From: Dasyornis broadbenti
Taxonomy: Eukaryota > Chordata > Aves > Passeriformes > Dasyornithidae
NCBI GenBank assembly: GCA_013397935.1
Contig: VZRN01006385.1
Location: 352,501-416,500, forward strand
Length of the DNA stretch: 64,000 nucleotides
Direction: 5' to 3'
Below the pieces are notes generated by a model. That model did no database searches and was not told the origin of the DNA. It saw only the letters and a list, made by a program, of their open reading frames with translations. A program made the translations under genes and the position numbers. This document shows, one piece after another, positions 10,896-23,700 of the stretch. Position 1 is the first letter of the stretch. The number at the start of each line of letters is the position of its first letter.

Positions 10896-11780
10896 TGTCT
10901 TGGTTTGGAAGAGAGGTGTCTGCTAAGGAAGGTGGAAACCTGCCTTACAATAGAGGATATAACCCTTCTCCAATCCAAATTGTTATAACTTTGAAATCAA
11001 AGGCTCTCAGGCAAAGATATGGGAAAAGGAATAACCGTTCCTTACTGGGATCTATAACGAGGAAAACAAGCAACAATAACAGTAGCAATAACAAACAAAC
11101 AAACCAGAAAACCCTATGGCAGCTTTCTCTGAGCTGCCAGACACCGCCCCTCCCCTTTGGTGCAGTTACGGTCACGGCCGGCAGGGGGCGCTGTGGCGCG
11201 AGCTCAGCTCCTCGGTGATGGCGGACGGAGCTGAGGGCAAGGCGGCTGCACGGCGAGCGGAGCTGCAGCAGGGACTCTCAGGGCAGCAAACTGGGCGGCA
11301 GAGCAGAAAGGGTGGCAGAGACTCTGCAGCGATGGCAGAAAAAGCTGCAGTACGTCCCGGCAGGCGGGGCGGGGGTGAGGGTCAGCGGCAGCCGAACTCT
11401 CCACGTGGCACCCGCCGCACGCTGCCGGGGAAACGCGCAGTCTGGGAGCAGGGGAGAAGCAGGGTCGGAGCCCTGCACCTCTCCTCCCAATGAAAAACTA
11501 ACCCAGCAAGGAAAGAAAAAAACAGGCAGGGCTGAGTTCCCGGGGCAGCAGCGAAGGGAAAGAAGACAGCAGCTGTCTCCTCCAGAAAGTCCAGGGCACC
11601 AGTGTGTCCCTGCCAACGGCCAGCTACCTTTTTCTACCCTCGCTCCACCCGGCTATCTTTAGTTCCTTAAGTGCGTCTTTTGTCCGTTAGGTACTCGGTC
11701 GTTATCTCTTAAGTACCCAGTCGTTAAGGCTCGTTAAGTTATCACTAGCCACAGGATGGAAAAATTCCCAACCTCCAACA
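10896..11780 (-). mobile_element. Solo LTR, family A copy 1, with 5 bp target duplication
   Basis: The plus strand runs from TGTCTTGG to CTCCAACA and is flanked by a perfect AGGTG duplication at 10891-10895 and 11781-11785. The insertion is therefore intact at both ends. Two other copies in this window (19803-20752 inverted; 47340-48116 direct) define the family. Orientation (minus) is inferred from copy 3, where AATAAA is found on that strand. A 5 bp duplication is usual for ERVL-type elements. The core is GC-rich, with an Sp1/KLF-like CCGCCCCTCCCC stretch, one CTCF-like motif and an ATGGCGGA (YY1-like) sequence. Compared with the other copies it lacks the segment between the two CTCF-like sites. 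The short open frames across it are LTR sequence, not genes. Confidence 0.9.
11178..11191 (+). promoter_or_regulatory. CTCF-like motif in family A copy 1
   Basis: CCGGCAGGGGGCGC matches the CTCF core CCASYAGRKGGCRS at 13 of 14 positions (G instead of A at position 3), on the plus strand. Binding is not shown by sequence alone and depends on methylation. Confidence 0.6.
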
Positions 11781-11785
11781 AGGTG

Positions 11786-14700
11786 ATCACATGGAAACTC
11801 CGCTGTCAGTTATTTCTGCCACAAAGTCAGATGCAAGCTCAAATCACAGATGTTCACTGATAGTGCCAAGAGCACAGGAACAGCACTTACACTGTGTTAC
11901 TCTGCTGCAGAGAGACCAAGTAGTGACCTCCTGCACTAACTATACTCATTCCAGGTGCCTGCAAAGCAGAGGTAAACTTACAGCTTGATTTCAAGTAGAT
12001 CTGCTTTTAAAAAGTGCCAATTGCCATTCAACCATTTTCCATGTGAGTTCTAAATGCAGCCTCCAGTGCTTAGTCTTTTGCTTCCATCTGACTGATTGAG
12101 AGCAGTCCAGCTTTGTGTAGGACAGGGAGGTGACATCAGGTCACACTGATGTCACACCACACTGAGACAGGGCACATGTAGAAGCACAGATCTGCCCCAG
12201 AATCCTTCCTCTTGTGATTGTGTGGGTGGCAGAATGTGGTTAAAGCTTAATTTTCATGGTTTTGGTATACTGTGATAACTGCAGGATTGAGATCCTGAAC
12301 TGGAAGCTCAGTTTCTTTATGGGGTGCCAGTGCATTTTTCTCCACTTTAAAGATTTTAAGGGTCAGTGCTATTGTCAGAAAAAAACCAACTCCTTTCCAA
12401 GCATTTTGCCTTATAAAGAAGTGGTGAGGCAAAAAGATCAAAATGGGAGAATAAACCCAAAACAGTAAGTGGAGGAAAAAAACCAAAACCAACACACACA
12501 AAATGAGAAAACAAGAATCAGGGCATAGGAGAGAAAAAGAAAAGCAGTTGAAAAAGGAGAAGAGTAGTCAGTACAAGCAGGAAGGAAAGGAATCTTAAGA
12601 GACATGATTCTGGAGGAATACCCCATCTCCTTAAGGTACCTCCCTGCCTTAAAAGGAGCTACAACATTCCAGCTGCCCCTGAATCTTTTTTAAGTAGAGT
12701 GTCTCTGTCTTCCTGCCAGCCCTACTGCCTAAAATGAGGTGTCTTTGTGACTGACTCCAGAAAATCATAAAGCTGTTTCTGAGTGAGCCAAATTTATTGG
12801 TGTAGTCTTTGGTTGGTTTGTTTTTATTTCATAGATCAAAGAGATGCTTCTGTTCTCTCATAGCCAAACCAGGAACTCAGACAGGGACCAGCAACACCAC
12901 CCAGGATACTGCAGTAGAGGGAGCCAAACCATCACCATCCCTAACTCGTAATGTAAGGTACAGTGTCTTTCAGTAGTATTTTTTTCTTTTTTTTTCTTTT
13001 TTTTTTCTTTTTTCCTTTTTTTTTGTGTCAAAAGCTGGACTTCTAAAGGCATTTAAGAATCAAAAACTAGAAAAAAAATTTGAGGTCCTTTACAGGATTT
13101 TATAAATTATACTTTCTTATACCCCTGTATAACACATTGAGACTACTGGTTAGCCTGATTGCTCAATAATTCCCCTCTTCCAGAGCTTTTGTTGAAAGAA
13201 AAAGAACTCAAACCAAACCAGTAATATTTCAGATTTTGTAATCTTTGGGGCTATTTGTAAAATTGAACAAAGCTTTAATGCAGAATCACTTTTTTAGGAA
13301 TATTGCAAGTTTACATAGTACTGTAAAGAATTTTCTGGGGATCATCCCTGTTGTAGTATTTTCAAATCCTACCAGTAAGCACAGTCAGTAGTGGGTTCTC
13401 CTAAATGTTTTTCATTTTTGCCATGCTGATACTGTCTTTTTTTTCCTGCTTACACTTTTTGACAGCCTTAACTTTTTGTCCCCACTTTCCCTAACCTTAT
13501 TGCTCTTGATGAAAGGTAGGCCAGTTATTATGTACTGTTCAATAGATCTCCAGATTTCTGTGGTATAAACAAGAGTTTCCCTACCAACACTAAAGATGTT
13601 TTTAAATGTACTTTTATTAAGTAAAAGTTAGATGATTATTCATTTTGAACTGTAGTGCAAGGTAACAGGAAAAAAACCAAGCTGAGAGAAATTCTGCCTG
13701 ACTGATAAATTATATTTCCTGGCTTTGCTAAGTAGCACATTAATGATGCATATGTATTATTAAATTCTGGAGAGTACATCACTGGCATGTGAATTTCCCT
13801 TAGGCATGTGGTTATATCACTAAGTACCTGCATTTGTCTTCTGAAAGAGTGATTCATACATAGTAGATTGTGATTTCATACCACACTTACACCCTGTGCA
13901 AATCCCTCTTTCTGAATGACTTTTTGATTTGAGTATCAATGTAACTCTTCCTAAGAAGTTATAAGTAAAAATTGTCAGACATTAGATGCAATATGAGACA
14001 TATTCAGAGGTGAGACTCCAGGGCTTTTCAGATTTAAGGACAGGAAAAAAGTTATGGCACAAAACAACTCTGCTTTTAAAAGGATTGACATCTGAAAATG
14101 AATTACTGCAAATCCATAGAATGAGAGGAAGAAGTGTGAATTACTTTCAAACTAGACTTTTCCGTGCATGAATTACAACATTATACTTTGATATTCAGTC
14201 AGAACACATGATACTGTAGTACACAGAATTTTGTTTGGGATTACAAATGGGGAGATTTGTATATAAAGTTTGCTGAAATTTTTCATGTAAAAAACCTCTT
14301 TTGCTGATAATGCAGTTTTGGATCAACTGGAATTATTTCTAAATCCAGACCAGAATTTGGCCAGTAAGCTTCAGCCAACAAATACAGAAAACACCCTAAA
14401 ATGTAAAAAAAATATTTTAATATAATATATTGTAATGAGGTGTGCCTCTTTTTCAGTTTAAAATAATGTTTAGCCTTGAAGTTAACTATTTAGGAAGGAA
14501 TAAAAGTATATCAAAATCTAAGAAAATAATAGTATTTGATTCCAAAGCTACATAGTTTGACGTAAAATCATTGTTACTTTCAATCAGGATGAAACCCCAA
14601 ACTTTTCTTTTGAGTAGACTTTAAATAGTCACCCCTTAAACCCCATGTATTTGTTCCACTTCCTTATTTAAATAAAGAATATATTTGTTTCTTTAGGTTT

Positions 14701-14945
14701 CATTTTAGAAAATCTCTGAGCTGCCAATACACAGGTGAGACTCTATCGCTCACCTTTTGCTTGCAGGTGCTTCATGTGGGAGGGGAACCTGGACTACTCC
14801 TTGCACAGTGGAATTGAGAAATCCAAGCACACAACTTAAATGTGCTTCTGTTTTAAAACCAAATGGCAAATGGGTTTAGTTCTCGTGTGGTAACCCCATG
14901 TGTTGATGACTTACCAGGACAAGGAGGATTTTGTGAATTACAGGA
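11786..14945. other. Intergenic with one pyrimidine tract
   Basis: AT-rich DNA. The only structure noted is the T/C tract at 12979-13024. No gene or repeat family is otherwise recognised. Confidence 0.55.
12979..13024. repeat. T-rich (TTTTTTTCTTT-like) polypyrimidine tract
   Basis: A run of T blocks separated by single C residues; low complexity, with no coding content. Confidence 0.9.
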
Positions 14946-15830
14946 ATGATTGTTAGTAGACATGATATGCTTGGACTTTCAAGAAGCCTTTGACAAGACT
15001 CTTCATGAAAGGCTGTTAAAAAATTAGGTTTCCATGGGATTGGAGGAGACATGCTTTTATGGTTTGAGGTCTGATTACAATATAAGAAGCAAGAGGAAAG
15101 ACAAAACTGTCACTTTTCAGGGCAGAGAAGGGTCAACAGTAATGTCTTTCAGGAACTGGATGTGAAGCAGGCTTTATTCAACATCATCATCCTTAGCCTG
15201 GGAAGGCTAATGAACAGGAAAATCCCCAAGTTTATGGTGATCAGCAGTCAAATAAGGCACTAATGATGAAGGTCAAGAAGGTGGCAGATGATGAAGGTCA
15301 AAAAGGTGGCAGATATGCTTCAGTGCAGATAAAAGTGTATTTAGTATATCTAAATCACTCTCACAGAAAATTGAGCTCCAAACAGGCAGTTAGAGCCGTC
15401 GGGAAAGGGCTCCTGTGGCCACCACTGGCAGGTCACTGAAATCCTTGGCTCAGAACACAGAAGTAGCTAGAGAAGCAACAAAACACCATCAGAAATGGTT
15501 CTGGAAACAGAACAGATGGCACCTTGGTGCCTTCACAAAGGAGCACAGCAAACCCACAACTTGTGCTCTGTGTGCTGGCAGATCTGGTCCCAGCATCTCA
15601 ACGTGGGCAGAGACACTGGACACAGCAATGACATTTTCAAAGGATGGAGCCACTGCCTTGTATGGAAAGACCAAAAAGACTGGGGCTGTTTGGTGTGGAG
15701 AGGAGAAGGAGGTGTGGGATGTAGCTGAGGTTTACAGAGTCACTCTAAGCTGGATGGGGAACTGTTGTTCACCAAGTCGTGCAATGTGGGGGCTGGGGGA
15801 CCCTAATTGAAACTAACAGGAGATGGGTTT
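14946..15830 (+). mobile_element. Old, degenerate CR1/L3-like LINE relic
   Basis: Translated near 14960, the plus strand gives a broken reverse-transcriptase segment resembling 'LDFQ-AFDK...LHERLL', the conserved LDF-KAFD block of CR1-superfamily LINEs. It is followed by stop codons and frameshifts. Farther on, 'GLFGVERRR' and a closing 'ETNRRW' resemble the 3' portion of L3/CR1 elements. The match is weak and spread out, which fits an ancient insertion. It ends next to the ERVL-type LTR. Confidence 0.6.
15263..15312. repeat. 25 bp tandem duplication
   Basis: Two adjacent 25-base units beginning ATGATGAAGGTCAA differ at one position (15263-15287 and 15288-15312). It is a small local duplication inside the LINE relic. 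Confidence 0.9.
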
Positions 15831-15839
15831 AAAAGAGAA

Positions 15840-16357
15840 GAAAGGTGTACTGCTCTACATAGTAAGGCCTGAACTCAAAAGTAAAACTTGTAGGTTGAGA
15901 TAAGAACAGTTTAATAATTGAAAACAAAGTAAAATATAATAAAAATAGTAAATAATGACTTTTAAAAGGGAAGTAAAAAGAAACAAAAAAGTGATGCACA
16001 ACACAGTTGTTCACCACCCACTGTCCAATGCCAAATCCCATTCCTGAACTCAGATCATTACCTGTTCTGGGTAATCCCCCCGGTGTATATACTGGGCATG
16101 ATGTTCCATCGTGTGGAATATCCCTTTGGCCAGTCTGGGTCACCTATCCCAGCTGTGCTCCCTCACAGGATTTTTCTTCTCCAGACCTACTCCTTGGCAG
16201 AGCATGATAAAAAAAGTCCTTGACTTAGGATAAACATGACTTAGCAAAAACCAAAACATCAGTGCGTTATCAAAATTATTCTCCTTCTGAATCCAAAACA
16301 CAGCCCTGTACCAGTCACTGAGAAGAAATTAACTCTATCCTAACTGAAACCAGGACA
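15840..16357 (-). mobile_element. ERVL-type avian LTR, 3' end uncertain
   Basis: On the minus strand it begins TGTCCTGGTTTCAG, continues through a TATA-like element (plus-strand TATATAC at 16085-16091) and ends in an AT-rich zone with the 'GTTGAGATAAGAACAGTTTAATAATTG' region seen on the plus strand at about 15894-15920. This order matches a very common bird ERVL LTR that I recognise. The far end (left) lacks the expected terminal TGTCGTGG sequence, so it is truncated or diverged. No target duplication was found. Confidence 0.75.
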
Positions 16358-17944
16358 ACCCCCAATCCAACAGCAGTGAATAGTGAGGAAATGTGCTGCA
16401 GAAAGTGCCCAGACTCAGGCATGCTCCTCTCATGGTCTCTCCTATTGCCACTGCTGGAAACACAGCAACTGGTCTGGATGGTCCCAGCAGCTGGACCCTG
16501 CAAGGTTGTTCTTCTATCCTTGTATGCCACATTTTCAGTAAAGTCTGGGTTGGTCAATCCCTACAGTACTAAAAGTAGCTTAGTAGAGCTGTCACCCCAG
16601 TACAGGGTGGGCTCAGTACCAGACTGAAGGGTTTTAAAAGTGGGGAGAATAGTAGTTGCTTATCTTCACAGGCTCCCTGGGCAGTTTCTAAAGTTTTCTC
16701 ATGTTACCTTTATTTTATAGAGGTGAGAACACGCTTTTTACTTGTGTGTGAAAGTCATGAAATGACAGTGAGTAGTCACTTCTCAGAAGTCTCTTCTCAG
16801 AGACAGTGACAGCCCCTTCTGTGGAGCTTTTTAAAATACAGAATAAACTGTGAATTAGCAAAGACACATTCCTGTCTGAGTCACCAGCCCAGTCCAAATG
16901 ACACCTCAAAGCTGTGCTGTGCTGGAAAGGCTCATAACTGTGGAAGCCAATTTGAAAAGTACTGATTCTTAATAAAAGAGCAAGGAGTAACTCCAGAAGA
17001 AAGGAATTGGGCTGGCACAAGATTCCTTCCCTCTTGGTGTAAAAGCCATCCCACAATGTCAAATGCTTTGACAGCCTATGGGATGCCAATACTGCCTGTA
17101 GGAGATAAAAGCAAGTATGCATTGAGGGCACAATACTATGGAAGACTAAGCTACAGTCTTTATGTAAGATATCCAAAACTAATCCACAAGCCTGTAGAAT
17201 AGGACAAAAACCCCTAGGGTTTATGACGAGAAATACATGTTAAAGGCTTAGGGATCTAATGTGCCTCACTTTTCCACCATAAAGATTTTTTGTGAGATTT
17301 CTGGAACGTGAAGTCAGATGCTGCTGCCAAATCTGCAGCCACAGGGGGCTCTCAAGTCATGAAAAAAAGCTCTTTATTCCCTGAACTTATTTCGATTTAT
17401 AGGATTACTGTGCTGAGGACTAGCTCGATGCTACACACCCTCCCACACTTCAACTGGCTCTTGAGAGAAAACTCAGCAGTTGTTTTTCCCACTAAAACAG
17501 GTATCTCTGAGAACATCACAACTGGAAGACTTTGTGCTCAAGTGCTCTCAGTGTCTCACCCCAGCACTCCACTCGCACTCCTCTGTGCAGGGTGAAATGG
17601 GGGATTTCACAGTTTATTGACAAAACTGTGAGATCCACACTCAGGCAGAAAAAAGGCAGGATTGCTTTGCAGAATTGCGCTGCATCTTGGAGTGGAAATA
17701 TTGATCTGGCAAAGGGAGTAAGGTGCTTCTTATAGCGTTAAAAGTCAAAAAAACTTCTTTAAAATGAGTTGCACATGGAGACTCACTAGCAACCTGTGCA
17801 GCACAGATCATTACCAAAGACTCCTCTGGAAGTTTGGAACCTTTTGAACCCCTGGATCAGGTCCTTGATTATAAACAAACCACTGCATCTTCTAGTCTCC
17901 TCATCTTTCATGTGGCCTTGAAGCTTGTACTGCTGTAGATCTCT
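16358..17944. other. Intergenic, nothing recognised
   Basis: Unique-looking DNA. A 153-codon open frame on the minus strand (16715-17176) has no recognisable domain or gene context and is treated as chance. Confidence 0.55.
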
Positions 17945-18205
17945 CCTCTGTGGTGACCAGTGACCGAGGGAATGGCATGAAGCTGTGTCAGGGGAGGTTG
18001 AGGCTGGATATTAGGAAAAGGTTCTGCACCCAGAGAGTGGCTGGGCGCTGGAACAGGCTCCCCAGGGCAGTGTCACAGCAACCACGTGAGAGAGTTCAAG
18101 AAACATTTGGACTAAGCTGTGCAAGGCCAGGAGTTGGACTCAACGATCCTGATGGGTCCCTTCCAACTCAGCATATTCTGTGATTCTGTGCTTCTGTGAT
18201 CTTTG
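17945..18205 (+). mobile_element. CR1 LINE fragment (ORF2 end and 3' tail)
   Basis: The coding remnant reads like the C-terminal end of CR1 ORF2 (GRLRLDIRKRF...WNRLPRAV). It is followed by the standard 3' end 'GCCAGGAGTTGGACT...' and an ATTCTGTG-type tail. It is 5'-truncated and not functional. Confidence 0.92.
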
Positions 18206-19797
18206 TTGCTACACTGATGCATACTACAGATGGTTTATACATCTTAGCCAGATTTTGTCTCATTTCATTTTTTTTCTCTTAACTTTTTCTCCTTCATTTC
18301 CTGTTCCTCCAAACTGATGCACTTTCACTCCCATTGTGTTTGCAGCTTTTATGCGTCACATTCTGCTCTTCATATAGCAGTAAAAATCTCACGGTTTTGG
18401 ATTGACACCAATGTAGCTGGTCAGAAGTGCTGTCCTGGCAGCTGAGCTGGGTTATCAGAGTTACTAACACTGGGTAGATCCTTGGGTGGATGCTCCTGCC
18501 CCTGCAGCAGTGCTGCCTTTGGAGGTGCTGTCAGGGTTACACATTCATTGACTCCCTAAAGTCAGAGAACACAACTGAAATCTCCATGTTCAGCGACGCC
18601 TGCAGATCTTGGAGAGGCAGTAACACTGAGGGGGAGGTGGTGAACAGAGCTCCAACAGTAACCTCTTACCTAACGGAAGTCACAGTAGCAAATCTGGCTG
18701 TAACCTATGCTGTTTCCCTTCTTTTTGCTTCTATTGTTTGTCAGTTTATTTCCCTTATTACTTAAAAAAAATATAAAGTCTGAACATCTCTTTAATTCAG
18801 CTTCTTTTCCTCAGAAATGTAGCCAGATAAATGGGGCTACTGAGAGAGAAGTAAAGAGAAGTAGAAATGCATTCAACATATAGTTATATTTCTGTTTCTG
18901 TTTGTATTACAGATGCTTTACTATGACTCCTTCCTTCAGTTCTATTTTTTTTTAACTCCCTGTTAAGATTTTCTTTATTCTGCAAGCCAATAGTATACCA
19001 AAGGTTATATTGAGTTCACTGTGGGATCGAGACCACAGTCAGTTAAATGTCGTGGTTTCTTCTAGTAACTCAAAAATAAGCATATTTTCAGTCCTTTGAG
19101 AATGCACTGTCAGATCACAAATATTCAAACCAACTACCGTTAGCTGATTAACAGCTGAACAACTACAACAGCTTTGCCCAAAGAGAGAAAAAAATCACCC
19201 CACTTAAAAATCCACTTTAAAGCCTTTATTAGTTACAAAAATACTTAAATGATTTAACGGATGAAAATAGTAACAAGTACTGAAAGGCCAGATGATGCTT
19301 TCGGTTATATCACATAATTGAGTTTTAAAAATGGAGATGAGCCAATTCTATAAAGTAGGAGTAAAGCTGGCTGATAACATTATGGCTCAAAGGGAAGAAT
19401 GGCTTTCATTAATTCTACTTTTCTGCAGAGTTCTGGATTTTTCTGCTACTAGCCTTAAGTGCATAATTGTTCACACTGTTTCCTGACAGATTCAACTTTC
19501 CCTTATCCCCATGTGTACTCCCAGGGCTCTTTACACAGAAGAAGAATAGTTTACTAAGCTATGCAACATTCATGAACTTTCAACATTACATTTCATTACA
19601 CCCCTTTATTAAATGACATTCCCAATACATGGTGGCTGGACTAAAGTAATTCAGAGCCCATAAGTATTACCAACAAGCCTTCCATAACCCTCAACTCAGG
19701 AGCCTTCTGCCATGGCCCTTCTTAACCAGTGCAATTAGCAGTGGAAAATAAAAGCTTTTTTCGTAAGAGAGGAAGGAAGAGCAGCAGGGTAACCTGT
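18206..19797. other. Intergenic, nothing recognised
   Basis: AT-rich unique-looking DNA up to the target duplication of the next LTR. Confidence 0.55.
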
Positions 19798-20401
19798 AAT
19801 GCTGTTGGAGGTTGGGAATTTTTCCATCCTGTTGCTAGGGATGCCTTAACGAGATTTAACGACTGGGTACTTTAGAGATAATGTACTTAAGAGAAAAAAG
19901 ACGCACTTAAGAGACAAAAATGTGGCTGGGTGTGGCAAGGGGAGAAAAAGGTACCTGGCCGTTGGCAAAGACACACTTGTTCCCGGGACCTTGGAGGAGA
20001 CAGCTGGGCTGTTTTTTCGCTGCTGCCACGGGAGCCCAACACTGCCTTTTTTTTTCCCTTCCTCACTGGGCGAGTTTTTGTTGGGGGAAAGAAGTACGGG
20101 ACCCCAACTCTGTTTTCTCCCCCACTCCCATAGTGCGCGCCTTCCCTGGCTGCATACGGCGGCTGTCACATGGGGAGCTCGGCCGCCGCTGACCCTCACC
20201 CCCACCCCACCTGCCAGGACGCGCTGCAGCTTCTGCCACTGCTGCAGAGTTTCTGCCACCCTTTTGCTCGCTGGCCCGAGTGAACCAGCTCTGCTGTCCA
20301 GTTTGCTGCTCCAAGATTTGCTGCTGCAGCTCCTGCCACTGCCTGGCCAGCCTTGCCCTCCACTCCATCCGCCATCACTGAGGAGCTGAGCTCGTGCCAC
20401 A

Positions 20402-20415
20402 GCGCCCCCTGCAGG
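20402..20415 (-). promoter_or_regulatory. CTCF-like motif (first of pair), family A copy 2
   Basis: The minus strand reads CCTGCAGGGGGCGC, 13 of 14 positions of the CTCF core (T at position 3). Confidence 0.6.
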
Positions 20416-20459
20416 CGCGGGAGTCATGGCCCCTGCCCTGCCTGGCTGGGAGCCCGACA

Positions 20460-20473
20460 GCGCCCCCTGCTGG
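20460..20473 (-). promoter_or_regulatory. CTCF-like motif (second of pair), family A copy 2
   Basis: The minus strand reads CCAGCAGGGGGCGC, a 14 of 14 match to the CTCF core consensus. It lies 58 bp from the first motif in the same orientation. Confidence 0.7.
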
Positions 20474-20757
20474 CCGTGACCAGAACTGCACCAAAAGGAG
20501 GGGCGGTGTCTGGCAGCTCAGAGAAAGCTGCCACCGGCTTTCTGGTTTGTTCATTTGTTATTGCTACTGTTATTGTTGCTTGTTTTCCACGCTGTAGATA
20601 CTGGTAAAGAACTGTTATTCCTTTTCCCATATCTTTGCCTGAGAACCTTTGATTTCAAATTTATAACAATTTGGAGGGAGAGGGGTCATATCCTCTATTC
20701 TAAGGGAGGGTCCCACCTTCCTTAGCAAACATCTGTTTTCCAAACCGAGACCAATGC

Positions 20758-23700
20758 CTACATTAATTTTCAGAGTACGAAGAGTAGGCAGGGATTGCCA
20801 AAATTTTCTGTTCTTACCTTTTCACTGCTCTTTGCAGGGATGGTTGTTGCTAGCTTTGCTAGGACTATAGATTCAGGAATAAATATGAAATGAAGTTGCA
20901 TACAGGAGTTCACACTCCTTAGAGCACATTTCAGGCTCTCAAGCATATCACATTGCATCAGTCTCTTTAGAGCTCTGGTTTCAGGCCCTCAGGCAAATGA
21001 CATTGCATCAATTTTATATTTTAAAGCTTAAAGATTTCTGTAAGGGCAAGAAACATGCCATTTCTTTTTCATGAAAATGCAGAATCTGATGTAATCATAT
21101 GGCACTGTGAGCTGGAGCCCAAAATAACTGCATTATACTGCCTTGACCATAAAATTACTGCAGGATTTACAGTATTCCCTACAAGTTCCTACAGAGGAAT
21201 AGCTCTACTAGTGCAAGAGCTAACAGGACTGTAAGTCTTTTAAACACTGCAGGGACTGCAAAAAAACTGGGTAATGTCTCCTGTGTGCATCCCTTTGTGT
21301 AAGCTCAGATGCTCCTCAAGTATTTCAAGGAACCCCACACTGGCAGCCATGGGATGTCCCTGTCTTCACAGGGGATGTTTCTTAGGGAACCAGGAATGCC
21401 ATTGTCCTTTCATGTTCTGTGACAACACTGAGAATAAAAGAAGAGCCTCGCCATTCTAGAGAGCCCAGGCCTTCCTTTGAAATATACCTATAGAAACTTG
21501 GAATGTCTGGATGGTATTCTGGGCACGCCCACCAGTATGGAGAGTTCAAGCTGTCTGGCATGTTCAGTGAAGCAAGAGATAAAAGGTTTCCAGGAACACA
21601 ATATTTACTCTCCTTTGTCTTTGTGTGTTGCTGGCAAAGAGTCCCCCATCAAAGAAGCACCCACCAAAGTGTGGTGGCTAATTTTTTTAAGTAGAAAGAC
21701 TCTCTAGTTCTTTCAGATTCAAACCTGCTGTTAACAATTGCTGACAGCTTGACTTCACCAAAACTGATGCTCAGATTCTTAAACTATTATCTTTATTTTA
21801 CTTTGCATTGCACAGAGTAATTTCAGTTTAATTATTTCTGGGATGTGGGTTAAAGAACTTGTAAGGCGTTATATGTCAAACATAAGGTAGATTCTTCATC
21901 ACCTTAAAAAAAGAAATATCAATTTTATGGGTGGGAAAAGTAATTTGATTTAGTATTTTACCAAACAGGTCTAATTCCCTTAATACTTTACTTCTATAGA
22001 ATAAGCTTTGAAATAATAATTTTCCTCTGTAGTAAATACCTGATACTTGTTTCTATTTTGTTATTTGCTAAGAAGGAATTACTTGTTAGGTCTTCTAACA
22101 TTTTAGTATATAATATGGTTCAAACTATGCTTTCTCTAAGGGTGCTGCAGTACTTTTGCCAAAATAATTTAGAGATAGAGCTGGTAACGAATCTACGTGT
22201 TAGACAAAGCAAATAAATGTAGTTTAAAAATGGAAATTACTGACACAATGAGTCCAAATGTTTTTTAAGGGTTGCATTTTATACTCACAGGAATTTTTTG
22301 GAGCAAGTATTTTTAGTTTTCAGGTAGCTTCCACTGGACAGAGGGAATCCCTTACTCTTTGGATTTGCTTGGCCTGGCTTGTGTTCCCTGAAGAGAGTTT
22401 TAATAAATAACAACACAATAAATCAGAATTTGACAGTTAGATACAATGAGGTGTATAATGGGAATAAATACCATACACCAAAAAAAATTGAGCACCAGCA
22501 AATATTGAAAATGAATACCAGCAGAATTTGAAATGCTGGGGGTTGTTAATATGAATTTGTAGATCAAGAGAATATGATTACATGCATCTGATACCTCTAA
22601 GTCCTTAATTACATTTAATTAAATCAGTTGTTCAGGAGCTTGCTATACCTTGTCAGATTCTCAGACAGCTGCTGCATAAGTTCTGAGAGGTCTGAGTTCA
22701 TAAGTTATTTTTTAGGGTTAGTCTCACACTTGTCAAAAGCTTCAAAACTTATAAAAATATTCTGGTAGATAATTTCTAGCAGTGGGAAACTTTTCCCTCT
22801 CTGAAAGCTGTGTGATGATCATTAATATCTGCTGTAATTTTATGACTATTGGTGCTACATTTGCTTGTCTTTCCCAGCTGGGTCTTTTTCCAGTCTGTAA
22901 GTAGACTGAGATTCAGGATCAAAAAAATTTCCAAAGGTACTGGGAAAAAAGCTCCCATTTTCTGAAGCAGCAAGATCTAGGTTATAAAAATGGAGCAGGG
23001 AGCTGGAGCCATAACTCTCCTCCCTCAGCCTTTGTTTATAACATTTCCACTGTTAGAGCTACAAGTTCTGCAAGCAGAGCAGGAGAAAATCGATTTTGAA
23101 ATACAGTATAAGATAGTGCAAACCCCTTTGGACACAGCACATAAAATAAATGGATATTATTCTTTCAGGAAACAGCAAAACTACTTAGATCTGTACATCC
23201 TGCACATTCACCCAGCTTTCTGCTCTTGGTGTTATGGTGGATACCCATGTTGTGCCCTAGAGTGGACATGGGACATGGATGGACCAAAGAGCTCTGCATC
23301 TCTTTGGGATCCCACAGTCACAGATGGTGCACTTGTTACCATTCTTCTGAACAGTTCTTGTCTTCTTGCAATAAATTTGTGATTTTCAGAGAAATCTAGT
23401 TTAACTTCACCTAAAGAATTTCTTTCCCCATAAACTGTCACAGAGTTAAGCTACAGTTTCCTCCCTGATCTTCAATGTTCTTGTATTTTTCACTCCAATT
23501 ATTTCAGGTCTTTTCATCACCAAGTGTTATGAAGCACCAGTAGTAGTACTGTTAGTCTAAGAGAAGCACCAAGGGTGATAAGGAGAAAAAACAGGTTTTA
23601 TCGGATAGACATGGAAAAACAGGTCATCTTTCAGCCAGTTAAAAACTGGCCAAGTGTTTTAATGAAACAGTACTTTAAATTTCCTTTGAGAACATAGGAT

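Larger units (their letters stand above)
19803..20752 (+). mobile_element. Solo LTR, family A copy 2 (inverted), longest copy
   Basis: It runs from TGTTGGAGG to CCGAGACC, with AATGC duplicated on both sides (19798-19802 and 20753-20757). The terminal A of the expected ...GAGACA has changed to C. This is the inverse of copies 1 and 3 and retains most internal sequence, 950 bp. It carries two reverse-oriented CTCF-like motifs at 20402-20415 and 20460-20473. The 155-193 codon open frames here are products of the GC-rich LTR and resemble nothing known. Confidence 0.9.

Noticed and set aside
16715..17176. 153-codon open frame, minus strand
   Set aside because: No domain and no supporting gene structure; surrounding sequence is ordinary intergenic DNA.
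19846..20427. 193-codon open frame, minus strand
   Set aside because: It is contained in family A copy 2, composition-driven and not conserved in the other copies.
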